From contig CM056583.1 in assembly GCA_029721435.1 (NCBI GenBank), positions 93,080,575-93,144,574 on the forward strand: 64,000 bases of DNA, written 5' to 3'. The position numbers and the translations under genes are program-made. Source of the stretch: Gymnothorax reevesii. Its lineage: Eukaryota > Chordata > Actinopteri > Anguilliformes > Muraenidae. Each line of letters begins with the position of its first letter. The stretch's first letter is position 1. This document shows positions 38,901-49,828 of the stretch, one piece after another. The notes under the pieces are model-generated. The model was not told the DNA's origin and did no database searches. It was given only the letters and a program-made list of their open reading frames with translations.

Positions 38901-41900
38901 AGAGGGGTCAGTCTGGGCTGAGTGCCTTAAAGAGGGGTCAGTCTGGGCTGGGTGCATTAGAGAGGGGTCAGTCTGGGCTGGGTGCATTAGAGAGGGGTCA
39001 GTCTGGGCTGGGTGCATTAGAGAGGGGGCCAGTCTGGGCTGGGTGCAGTAGAGAGGGGTCAGTCTGGGCTGGGTGCATTAGAGAGGGGTCAGTCTGGGCT
39101 GGGTGCATTAGAGAGGGGTCAGTGTGGGCTGGGTGCATCAGAGAGGGGTCAGTCTGGGCTGGGTGCATTAGAGTGGGGTCAGTGTGGGCTGGGTGCATTA
39201 GAGAGGGGCTCAATCTGGGCTGGGTGCATTCGAGAGGGGTCAGTCTGGGCTGGGTGCATTAGAGAGGGGGTGAGTCTGGGCTGGGTGCATTAGAGTGGGG
39301 TCAGTGTGGGCTGGGTGCATTAGAGAGGGGTCAGTCTGGGGTGGGTGCATTAGAGTGGGGGTTAGTTTGGGCTCGGTGTATTAGAGAGGGGTCAGTCTGG
39401 GCTGGGTGCATTAGAGTGGGGGTCAGTCTGGGCTGGGTGCATTAGAGAAGGGGTCAGTCTGGGCTGGGTGCATTAGAGAGGGGGTCAGTCTGGGCTGGGT
39501 GCATTAGAGAGGGGTCTGCCTGGGCTGGGTGCATTAAAGAGGGGGTCAGTCTGGGCAAGGTGCATTAGAGTGGGGGTCAGTTTGGGCTGGGTGTATTAGA
39601 GTAGGGGTCAGTCTGGGCTGAGTGCATTAGAGAGGGGTCAGTCTGGGCTGGGTGCATTTGAGAGGGGTCAGTCTGGTCTGGGTGCATTAGAGAGGGGTCA
39701 GTCTGTGCTGGGTGCATTAGAGAGGGGTCAGTCTGGGCTGGGTGCATTAGAGAGGGGTCAGTCTGGGCTGGGTGCATTAGAGAGGCGGTCAGTCTGGGCT
39801 GGGTGCATTAGAGAGGGGTCAGTCTGGGCTGGGTGCATTAGAGAGGGGTCAGTCTGGGCTGGGTGCATTAAAGAGGGGTCAGTCTAGGCTGGGTGCATTA
39901 GAGAGGGGTCAGTCTGGGCTGGGTGCATTAGAGAGGGGTCAGTCTGGGCTGGGTGCATTAGAGAGGGGGTCAGTCTGGGCTGGGTGCATTGGAGAGGGGT
40001 CAGTCTGGGGTGGGTGCATTAGAGAGGGGTCAGTCTGGGCTGGGTGCATTAAAGAGGGGTCAGTGTGGGCTGGGTGCATTAGAGAGGGGTCAGTCTGGGC
40101 TGGGTGCATTAGAGAGGGGTCAGTCTGGGGTGGGTGCATTAGAGTGGGGGTTAGTTTGGGCTCGGTGTATTAGAGAGGGGGTCAGTGTGGGCTGGGTGCA
40201 TTAGAGAGGGGTCAGTCTGGGCTGGGTGCATTAGAGAGGGGTCAGTCTGGGCTGGGTGCATTAGAGAGGGGGTCAGTCTGGGCTGGGTGCATTAGAGTGG
40301 GGTCAGTGTGGGCTGGGTGCATTAGAGAGGGGTCAGTCTGGGGTGGGTGCATTAGAGTGGGGGTTAGTTTGGGCTCGGTGTATTAGAGAGGGGTCAGTCT
40401 GGACTGGGTGCATTAGAGTGGGGGTCAGTCTGGGCTGGGTGCATTAGAGAGGGGTCAGTCTGGGCTGGGTGCATTAGAGAGGGGTCAGTCTGGGCTGGGT
40501 GCATTAGAGAGGGGGTCAGTCTGGGCTGGGTGCATTAAAGTGGGGTCAGTGTGGGCTGGGTGCATTAGAGAGGGGTCAGTCTGGGGTGGTTGCATTAGAG
40601 TGGGGGTTAGTTTGGGCTCGGTGTATTAGAGAGGGGTCAGTCTGGACTGGGTGCATTAGAGTGGGGGTCAGTCTGGGCTGGGTGCATTAGAGAGGGGTCA
40701 GTCTGGGCTGGGTGCATTAGAGAGGGGGTCAGTCTGGGCTGGGTGCATTAGAGAGGGGGTCAGTCTGGGCTGGGTGCATTAGAGTGGGGTCAGTGTGGGC
40801 TGGGTGCATTAGAGAGGGGTCAGTCTGGGCTGGGTGCATTAGAGAGGGGTTAATCCTGGCTGGGTGCATTCGAGAGGGGGCCAGTCTGGGCTGGGTGCAT
40901 TTGAGAGGGGGCAGTCTGGGCTGGGTGCATTAGAGAGGGGTCAGTCTGGGCTGGGTGCATTAGAGAGGGGTCAGTCTGGGCTGGGTGCATTAGAGTGGGG
41001 TCAGTGTGGGCTGGGTGCATTCGAGAGGGGTCAGTCTGGGCTGGGTGCATTAGAGAGGGGTTAATCCTGGCTGGGTGCATTAGAGAGGGGGCCAGTCTGG
41101 GCTGGGTGCATTTGAGAGGGGTCCGTCTGGGCTGGGTGCATTAGAGAGGGGTCAGTCTGGGCTGGGTGCATTAAAGAGGGGTCAGTCTGGGCTGGGTGCA
41201 TTAGAGAGGGAGTCAGTCTGGGCTGGGTGCGTTAGAGAGGGGTTAATCCTGGCTGGGTGCATTAGAGAGGGGGCCAGTCTGGGCTGGGTGCATTTGAGAG
41301 GGGTCCGTCTGGGCTGGGTGCATTAGAGAGGGGTCAGTGTGGGCTGGGTGCATTAAAGAGGGGTCAGTGTGGGCTGGGTGCATTAGAGAGGGGTCAGTCT
41401 GGCCTGTCAGCATTAGAGAGGGGTCAGTCTGGGCTGGTGCATTAGAGAGGGGTCAGTCTGGGCTGGGTGCATTAGAGTGGGGTCATTGTGGGCTGGGTGC
41501 ATTAGAGAGGGGTCAGTCTGGGCCGGGTGCATTAGAGAGGGGTCAGTCTGGGCTGGGTGCATTAGAGAGGGGTCAGTCTGGGCTGGGTGCATTAGAGAGG
41601 GGTCAGTCTGGGCTGGGTGCATTAGAGAGGGGTCAGTCTGGGGTGGGTGCATTAGAGTGGGGGTTAGTTTGGGCTCGGTGTATTAGAGAGGGGGTCAGTG
41701 TGGGCTGGGTGCATTAGAGAGGGGTCAGTCTGGGCTGGGTGCATTAGAGAGGGGTCAGTCTGGGCTGGATGCATTAGAGAGGGGGTCAGTCTGGGCTGGG
41801 TGCATTAGAGTGGGGTCAGTGTGGGCTGGGTGCATTAGAGAGGGGTCGGTCTGGGCTGGGTGCATTAGAGTGGGGTCAGTGTGGGCTGGGTGCATTAGAG

Positions 41901-42672
41901 AGGGGTCAGTCTGGGGTGGGTGCATTAGAGTGGGGGTCAGTCTGGGCTGGGTGCATTAGAGAAGGGGTCAGTCTGGGCTGGGTGCATTAGAGAGGGGTCA
42001 GTCTGGGCTGGGTGCATTAGAGAGGGGTCAGTCTGGGCCGGGTGCATTAGAGAGGGGTCAGTCTGGCCTGTCTGCATTAGAGAGGGGTCAGTCTGGGCTG
42101 GGTGCATTAGAGAGGGGTCAGTCTGGGCTGGGTGCATTAGAGAGGGGTCAGTCTGGGCTGGGTGCATTAGAGATGGGTCAGTCTGGGCTGGGTGCATTAG
42201 AGTGGGGTCAGTGTGTGCTGGGTGTATTAGAGAGGGGGTCAGTCTGGGCTGGGTGCATTAGAGAGGGGTCAGTCTGGGCTGGGTGCATTTGTGAGGGGGT
42301 CAGTCTGGGCTGGGTGCATTAGAGTGGGGTCAGTGTGGGCTGGGTGCATTAGAGAGGGGTCAGTCTGGGCTGGGTGCATTAGAGGGGGGGTTAGTTTGGG
42401 CTCGGTGTATTAGAGAGGGGTCAGGCTGGGCTGTGTGCATTAGAGAGGGGTCAGTCTGGGCTAGGTGCATTAGAGAGGGGGTCAGTCTGGGCTGGGTGCA
42501 TTAGAGTGGGGTCAGTGTGGGCTGGGTGCATTAGAGAGGGGTCAGTCTGGGCTGGGTGCATTAGAGAGGGGTCAGTCTGGGCTGGGTGCATTAGAGTGGG
42601 GTCAGTGTGGGCTGGGTGCATTAGAGAGGGGTCAGTCTGGGCTGGGTGCATTAGAGAGGGGTCAGTCTGGGT
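38901..42672. repeat. Right end of the array: more uniform units and short block amplifications
   Basis: Units here are closer to consensus than in the middle of the array. A block marked by GGGGTTAGTTTGGGCTCGG recurs at short spacing: the TTAGTTT string is at 39362, 40151, 40364, 40607, 41664 and 42391, so 40151-40607 holds copies only 213 and 243 bp apart (seven to eight units). The TTAATCC marker is likewise bunched, at 40850, 41061 and 41243. The array stops abruptly after GGGGTCAGTCTGGG at 42672, with no ramp of degenerate units. The pattern suggests recent local expansion of small blocks near this edge; that is an inference. Confidence 0.7.
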
Positions 42673-43593
42673 CTTGGAATGCCTCTAGATAGGCAGGAAA
42701 CAGATGGAAGCTGTTGCAAGCCAAAATTCGCGGACGGTGATTTATCGTTTTTTTTTATTCTGTCAGCCCATACCTGAGTGCAGAGCAGCACATCTCCACA
42801 CCAGCATCTTTCTTTCCCTCTAAAATCAAAGGCAGGACGATGGAGAGCAGCCGTACGCCTCCTCTGAAGAGAGCTGTGTTTTACAGCGCAGTGCTCAGGG
42901 TGTTAATAACACAGGTGACTTGTGGGCAAAGGCGCTGGCGATTGCTGAGATGTTCGCGGTGGCTGACAGAGACAGTGGTCCTGCGTATGAAAGGGGTGAT
43001 GTGATTGGCTCGCAGTACTCGATGCTTTAGTCTCCCTTTGGGACCCTGGTTCATGTAGTAAGAGGTTGTAATTTCCCCCTGCTGAAGGTGTTGCCGGAGT
43101 GGACAAAAATGATGGGCCGGCAGTACATCCACAAGAACAGTGCAGATAAACCGGTGACATTAAAACCTGGGAATCAATGAAGAAGAAACAAGTCTGTTTT
43201 TATACTGCTGACGCTGGTGCCCAATTGATTTTCCCTATTTGTGCCCCTATATCAGTGTCAGAGGGGCGTAATGAAGAGTGACTTTGAAGTGAAGTTTCTC
43301 TGTGCCGGTGAACACAGGACACAAGTATGGGAGGCCGTTTAGGGCAAAACACATAAAAAATCTGCACACACATTTACAATGGACTCACACACACACTGAC
43401 GATTGGCACATGCAGCTTTTTAATGTGTTTAGCCTTTATTTATGGTGCGTATGTACCCATTATCAGTGTAAGTGTGTGTAAAGTGTGAGTGTATGTACAG
43501 ATCTTTGATGTGTGTTGCCCTGGTCCGTTACATATGTGCCAATCGTCAGTGTGTGTGTGACGGCCTCCCATACACAAGGGATCATTAATCATG
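42673..43593. other. Single-copy flank of the minisatellite, no gene recognised
   Basis: Ordinary mixed-composition sequence follows the array. Short reading frames on both strands show no domain or family resemblance I can recognise, and their frames overlap one another. The last 270 bases contain the inverted-repeat cluster listed separately. No splice-bounded exon, RNA gene or promoter could be supported. Confidence 0.6.
43325..43573. repeat. Nested inverted-repeat cluster (foldback-like)
   Basis: Two perfect inverted pairs nest. GTATGGGAGGCCGT at 43325-43338 pairs with 43560-43573 (14 bp). The 26 bases at 43386-43411, which include CTGACGATTGGCACAT, pair with 43534-43559. The right arms are contiguous, whereas the left arms are separated by about 47 bp. 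A third pair, 43341-43364 with 43498-43521, matches at 21 of 24 positions, but its order crosses the others, so not all three can pair in a single hairpin. The arrangement looks like an inverted duplication later shuffled, or a small foldback element. It carries no coding sequence. Confidence 0.75.
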
Positions 43594-43930
43594 ACGCACA
43601 CACGCACGCACGCACACACGCACGCACGCACACACATACGCACGCATGCACGCACGCACGCACACATGCACACACACACACACGCACACAGACGCAAACT
43701 CACACGCACACACACTCATAGACACAAACACACACACACACACACATAGGGACACACACACGCAAACACACGCACACGTGCACGCACACACACACACACA
43801 CACGAATACACGCACACACACACACACATGAACAATCACACACGCACGCACACAGACACACGCGCGCGGACACACACACAAACACACACACGCACGCACA
43901 CACACACACACACACATACGTGCACGCACA
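43594..43930. repeat. CA-type microsatellite with CACG variants
   Basis: About 340 bp of nearly continuous alternating pyrimidine-purine sequence, mainly CA with many CG dinucleotides (CACGCACGCA, CGCGCGCG). Occasional interruptions such as TAGGGA and AAACTCA break the alternation. His-Thr-rich and Cys-Val-rich reading frames over this tract are artefacts of the dinucleotide period. Confidence 0.95.
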
Positions 43931-44813
43931 ATCAAAAGCACTAAAGAAACTGTCTGTTTTTCCCACACAAACCTTCATGTCCTGCTAGTTTAATTTCTCT
44001 TGAAATCGGCCACAGTGATTGGTGTGACCCTTAATTTCCTCTCAGATATAAACACGCTCCTGGTTTTGTCAAAGCTGCTCAGAGCCATTAGGATTAAGCT
44101 AATCAAAGTAAGAAAAGGAGCATTAAACCAATATTCCCTTCACGGGGCAGCTTTATGTAATTGTTCTGTGTTATCAGTGTGTGCAGCCTTTCCTATCATG
44201 TTAAAGGGAGGACATGTTACTGGGAGCCAATAACATAAACACTGCAAAAGTGTGGAGATCAACATATCAGATGAGAAGTGTTGTTTCTGGAGTTTGTGCG
44301 TGCGTCTCTTCTCGCTCTGTGCACTCGGGGAAAAGCAGCCCTGCTCAATGTGCTGTCCTGTACAACAGCTCATCCAGCAATGTTTTTCTTGTCCAGTTTG
44401 CAGCGAGATCTGATGAAGCTCCCTCCTGCACGGGGAAGGGCGTTTGGCCGCTGTGTGTACAGTTGGGTTTCAGAGGCTGCTCAAGCGCTGTGGAGAGATG
44501 GCTCGAACGGCCCAACGAATCTCATTCTGACTGCGTTCCTGCGAGCTCTGGCTCTGCTGAGTCCTCTAATTGGCTTCACTGTCAAAAAATCTGAAAAGAC
44601 CTGCGTCCTCCCAAGCGCTGTTAGCAAGGTTAATCACGACACAAAGACCCAGACTTTCTTGTAATTTTCACGTGAAATAATACTCATGTGAACAAGTGCT
44701 AAATATGAATATTGCCCTAGAAGCAGTGGATTCATGGCGAACATAAAGGATCACACTCAGCATGCCAGGGATACAGATACTGTAGGCCTCCGCAGTTCAG
44801 CTGGGAAACAGGA
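43931..44813. other. Single-copy segment between the CA and TG tracts
   Basis: No gene could be supported. Reading frames of up to 128 codons around 44214-44664 overlap one another and resemble no family I know. The part at about 44000-44260 is AT-rich and dense in homeodomain-like TAAT/ATTA strings, including GGATTAAGCTAATC at 44091-44104, where GGATTA faces TAATC across a three-base gap. That composition resembles vertebrate conserved non-coding elements, but without an alignment this is only a suggestion. Confidence 0.4.
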
Positions 44814-45133
44814 GTGTGTGTGTGTATGTGTGTGTGTGTGTGTGTGCGCGCAGGCGTGTGCGTTTGTGTGTGTGTGTGCGTGCGTGTGTGTATGTTTGTG
44901 TGTGTGTGTGTGTGTTGGTGTGCGTGCGTGTGTGTGTGTGTATGTGCGTGTGCATGTGTGTGTGTGTATGAGCTTGTGTACGTGTGTGTGTGTATGTGCG
45001 TGCGTGTGTGTGCGCGCAGGCGTGTGCGTGTGTGTATGTTTGTGTGTGTGTGTGTTGGTGTGTGTGTGTGTGTGTGTATGTGCGTGTGCATGTGTGTGGG
45101 TGTGTATGAGCGTGTGTACGTGTGTGTATGTGC

Positions 45134-45185
<52 letters not shown>

Positions 45186-45531
45186 ATGTTTGTGTGTGTA
45201 TGTGTGTGAGAGTGTGTATGTGTGTGTGTGCGTGTGTGTATGTGTGTGTGTGTATGTGCGTGTGTATATGTGTGTGTATATGTATGTGTGTGTGTGTATG
45301 TGCGTGTGTATGTGTGCGCGTGTGTGTATGTTTGTGTGTGTGTGTGTGAGTGAGTGTGTGTGTGTATGTGTGTGTGTATGTGTGTGTATATGTGCGTGTG
45401 TATGTGTGTGTGTATGTGTGTGTGTATGTGCGTGTGTATGTGTGCGCGTGTGTGTATGTTTGTGTGTGGGTGTGTGTGTGTGTGTGTGTGAGTGTGTGTG
45501 TGTGTATGTGTGTGTGTGAGTGTGTGTGCTT
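44814..45531. repeat. Long TG-type microsatellite
   Basis: About 720 bp of almost uninterrupted TG-rich sequence with interspersed TATG, TGCG and GCGCGC variants. Most of it keeps strict purine-pyrimidine alternation, the sequence requirement for Z-DNA. It lies in the opposite strand sense to the CA tract at 43594-43930, so the two could in principle pair across the 0.9 kb between them. Long frames encoding Cys-Val or His-Thr repeats are artefacts. Confidence 0.95.
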
Positions 45532-48500
45532 TGCACAGGGCGTGTGATGCGTCAGTGCAGTAGTTGGAGTAGTAGTGCCTGGAGTTAGTGCATGCTGCAT
45601 GCTGCCTCTGCTTGCTACCCTCTGCTTTCAGCTACTGCAGCTGGCTAGCCCTCTGTTTCCAGGGGTGAAAAGAGGAGCCTTGTGCGTAAGTCTCCTCAGC
45701 CGGTACATTGCCTCTCCACTGCCAAGACTCGTGCGCGCCTCCTCGTGGCCACACACGGTAACTGGTACCTCGCGGTTTCCAGGCCAAGTATGGGATCTCG
45801 GAGCAGCAGTGGGCCCCAGAGTCGCGGCATGCAGGCCCACTGGTATGTGGATATGCCCTGCTGCCTGTCAACCACTGCCCCGGTTGTGGGTAAACAGCCC
45901 CAGTTATGGGCAAATAGCAAAGACCTCAACGGTGGACCAGGCAGAGGATGATTATTGACCCTCGTAAAACATCACAACGTCTGGGAAGGCGGATGAAGGC
46001 TGCAGCAGAAACGGGTCACCAGTCATCTTGGAGTCCATGCCACTGGGTCCTGACCCTGATCTGTCAAGATCTGTGTGGTGGCTGTATGTGCACCAGCCTC
46101 CCCACACTAAACAAATTCACGCACAGGCGTCTTCTTCATGGGAATCCACCTAACATCCCGGGTTAAGTCCTGTGGCGACCAGTAAGTGGCGACGGGGGCA
46201 GGATTGTGAAGTCTGGAAGCCCCTAGTCACAAGCTGGCACATCAGGCGGTGGATGCCAGATGACCGCTGGGCTCTTGGATTGAGGCAGAAAGAATCCTTC
46301 GGTAGCTACATCCACGACTGAGCAGCCCTCTTTAGGATCCACTCTGCTCACCCTTGATAGGGAAGGGGCTAGAAAAGGTGCCCTAAAAATAGCCTGCCTC
46401 AAACCTCCTGTCTGGATTACCGCATTCAGAGGGATCACCAATTTGTGGTCAGAAACACAGAACTATCAATTTTGGAGCCTGGAATGTGCGCACACTGATG
46501 GACAGTGCTGCCAGTGACAGGCCGGAGAGGAGAACCGCCATCATTGCCTGAGAACTGAGGAGATGCTGGATTGACACAGCTGCTCTCAGAAACACGACGG
46601 GCAGGGGAAGGCCATTTGAAGGAGGAGAAGGGTGGAAAAGCAGCAGATGAGCCCAGGATCCATGGGGTTGGGTTTGCCATCAGGAACCAACTGATCAGTC
46701 ATCTCTCTGAACTCCCTGTGGGAATCAGTGAATGTTTGATGACCCTCCGTCTGGTGCTAGCAAACAACCAGATGGCAACACTTGTGAGTGCCTATGCACC
46801 TACCCTTGTTTCCGAGGAGGAAGTGAAAGAGACCTTCTATGCCTGTCTAGATGAGACCCTGTCAAAAATCCCCAAGGAGGATAAGGTCATTCTTCTGAGA
46901 GACTTTAATGCCCGAGTCGGCCAAGACCACCACCTCTGGAAGGGCACCATTGGCAAGGAAGGTATTGGAAACATCAACTCCAACGGAGTTCTGCTTCTCG
47001 GCAAATGTGCTCAGTACGACCTAACCATCACTAAAACCATCTTTCGCAAGAAGAAGAAATTTAAGGCTTCATGGAGACACCCTCGCTCTAAACAGTGGCA
47101 TCTTATTGATTATGTCATTGTGAGAACCAGGGATTTGCGCGATGTGAACATCACCAAGGCCATGATCAACTCCGACAACTGCTGGACAGACCACCGCCTT
47201 ATACGATCCATGATGTCCATCAAACTTAAGGGGAAGAGGAGACTTCAGAAGAAGCAGAACCAGCAGAGACTAAACCTTGCAAGCCTTAAAGAAACTGCCA
47301 CCCAGCAACAGCTTCAGGCTTCTCTTGGAGAAACTCTCAAACAGGAATACCCAGAGAACATCAAAGAGCACTGGAACCTGCTTAAGTCCGCTATCCTCAA
47401 CACCTGCCAAACCACCCAGGGGTACAAGTCCAGAAAACATCAGGACTGGTTTGATGAAAATGACGCAGAGATAGAACTGCTCATCTCCAAAAAAACGGAA
47501 GCCTTTCGTGCCTGGCAAAGCGACATTGCCTGCAAGGCTAAGAGACTGGCTCACTCTAGGGCTAAGGCCGACGTCCAGAGCCGAGTGAGACAGATTAAGA
47601 ACTCCTGGTGGACAGAAATGGCAATGGAAATCCAGCGTCTGGCAGACTCTGGAGACACCAGAGGTTTTTTCAGTGCCACTAAAGCTGTCTACGGTCCAAG
47701 CCATCATGGCTTGAACCCATTGCGCTCAAAGGATGGACAGCAGCTGCTGAAGGACAATGAGTCTATTAACAAGCGACGGAAAGAGCACTTTCAGGAACTC
47801 CTCAACCGTGACACTGCAGCCCAGTCAAATCTCATCTGTCACATCCCTCAGCGTCCCATCAGGGAAGACATAGTGGCACCTCCCACCTCATTCGAGGTCC
47901 AAGATGCCATCAGGAGCCTGAAGAACAACAAGGCCACCGGTCCAGATGGGATTCCAGCTGAGGTCCTAAAGGAAGGTGATCCAGAACTCCTGTGCTTTCT
48001 CCATGCCCTCCTTCTGAAGGTCTGGGAAAAGGAAGACCTCCCCTCAGAGCTCAGGGATGCTCTGATCGTGACCATATTTAAGAAGGGGGATAAAGCTGAT
48101 TGTGAAAACTACAGAGGCATCTCACTCCTGTCAACAACTGGCAAGGTACTTGCTCGTGTTCTCGCTAACCGTCCACTGCCACGTTCTGAGGAAATGCTCC
48201 CAGAATCACAGTGCGGTTTTCGCCCATCTAGAGGCACAGCAGATATGATCTTCACAGCTCGCCAACTTCAGGAAAAATGCTGTGAGCACAAGCTGCCATT
48301 GTACATGGCTTTTATAGACCTGACAAAGGCCTTCGACTTAGTAGATCGCCAGGCTCTGTGGAGCATACTGCTGAGGTATGGCTGCCCTGAGAAATACATC
48401 AGGATTCTGAGGCTACTGCATGATGGAATGACAGCCACGGTTCTCCATGTCTGAGCCTTTCACCGTGGAGACAGGGGTCAAACAGGGATGCATCATTGCA

Positions 48501-49449
48501 CCCACTCTGTTTTCTGTCTTTATTGCTGCCATACTCCACCTCATTGGCAAAGACCTACCACAGGGAATTCCAATCCGGTACAGAACCGACGGTAGGCTCT
48601 TTAACCTTGTTAGGTTTAAAGCCAAAAGCAAGGTTAGAAACACCACCATTATGGAGCTCCAGTATGCAGATGACAACGCCATAGCAGCACACTCCGCGGA
48701 AGACCTACAGGGTATTCTGAATGCTTTTACCAAGGCATACAGAGCCATGGGTCGAACCTTAAACATTAAGAAGACCCAGGTGCTACATCAACCTCCACCC
48801 AATCAGCCATTTATTCCACCCATCATAAAAGTGGACAACACCCCTCTTGAAAATGTTGACCACTTCCCCTACCTCGGCAGTCTTCTCTCCTCCAAAGTTG
48901 ACATTGACTCTGAGATCAACCATCGTCTGAGCTGTGCCAGTGGAGCATATGCCAGACTCAGGATGAGGGTCTTTGAAGACCGAGATCTCAGGACTGATAC
49001 CAAGCTCCTGGTCTACAAGGCTGTGGTTCTCCCCACCTTGCTGTATGGAGCAGAATCATGGACCACCTACAGCAGGCACCTGAGAGCTCTGGAGCAGCAC
49101 CGCCAAAGAACTTTGAGAAAGATCTCGAGGATTAAATGGGAGGACCGACGCACAAACATCAGCGTCCTGGAAGAGGCCAAAATGCCTAGTATCAACACCA
49201 CAAAAATAAAACACCAACTACGATGGACTGGCCATCTCACTCGCATGCCTGACATCCGTCTCCCAAAACAAATTTTTTATTCTGAACTGGAGAGAGGTCC
49301 ACGGACTCCAGGAGGGCAAAAGAAACGCTTCAAAGACAATATTAAAACAAACCTTAAAAAACTAAATATCTTATCCCCTGCCTGGGAGCACATGGCTCTA
49401 AACAGGCACCGATGGAAGGAAGCGGTGCAAGAAGGTGCTGCACATTATT

Positions 49450-49790
49450 CGTCTTACCTAATCGGTGAGAACAAGCAGCACCTGTTAAGTGCGGAGCGCT
49501 CTGGGAGTGAACATTTTGTTAATCATGAAAATGACTGCGAACAGGTCAGGACTAATAATTCTTTAAAACAGATGTTACGTCCACCCCAATTCTCAGTTTT
49601 ACGGAATTTACCCCATGACTTCATCGCTGTTAGATCGCATGAGAAACCGTGTCTTCAGTTACCTATTACGATAATTGGAAAACGCGTCAATAAAGAAAAA
49701 TAATTGAGAACTAGCCAGGACTATCCTAATTGTCATAAAGGGACGTGTTTGTGCCCCCCCAATTCCCGGTTCTAGCTTCGCCCCTGGACA
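49450..49790. other. Probable insertion within the LINE 3' coding region
   Basis: LINE coding resemblance stops after EGAAHYSS (about 49455) and resumes at about 49791, just before the zinc finger, in a different frame. The intervening 340 bases have no counterpart in the protein family and read through as unrelated residues. The right end reads GGTTCTAGCTTCGCCCCTGG. I see no matching terminal inverted repeat and no clear target duplication, so the class (short interspersed element, decayed DNA element or simple rearrangement) is open. Confidence 0.45.
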
Positions 49791-49828
49791 GAAAAAGGCT
49801 TCAGCACTACCACAACTCACCACCACTT

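Larger units (their letters stand above)
1..42672. repeat. Giant G-rich minisatellite, ~30-bp unit, ~1,400 copies
   Basis: The whole interval is a head-to-tail array without any unrelated insertion that I can see. A clean example of the unit is 42541-42570; its core reads GGGCTGGGTGCATTAG and it is joined to the next unit by a run of G. Units are mostly 30 bp, with 29- and 31-bp forms that differ in the number of Gs in that run. By hand the consensus strand has 14 G, 4 C, 7 T and 5 A, so it is 60% GC, strongly strand-asymmetric and without CpG. The array starts mid-unit at the window edge, so its true length is unknown. It ends at about 42672, where single-copy sequence begins. Long apparent reading frames on both strands come from a period divisible by three and do not indicate genes. 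Function, if any, is unknown. Confidence 0.97.

Noticed and set aside
1..42672. CRISPR array
   Set aside because: The 30-bp period is direct unit-to-unit repetition with no unique spacers, and the surroundings are eukaryotic transposons.
1..42672. Telomeric repeat
   Set aside because: The unit is unrelated to the vertebrate telomere hexamer; no TTAGGG tandem runs are present.
382..42688. Dozens of reading frames encoding decapeptide repeats on both strands
   Set aside because: The 30-bp unit is divisible by three and lacks stops in several frames, so any run of same-length units stays open. Frames end wherever a 29- or 31-base unit occurs, exist on both strands at once, and lack any gene context.
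44214..44664. Two overlapping frames of 126 and 128 codons
   Set aside because: They overlap in different frames, resemble no known family, and have no splice or promoter support.
43440..45600. Cys-Val-rich and His-Thr-rich proteins over the CA and TG tracts
   Set aside because: Dinucleotide repeats give open frames of two alternating residue types on both strands; these are composition artefacts.
47270..47707. Antisense frames within the LINE coding region
   Set aside because: Shadows of the conserved endonuclease-RT coding strand.
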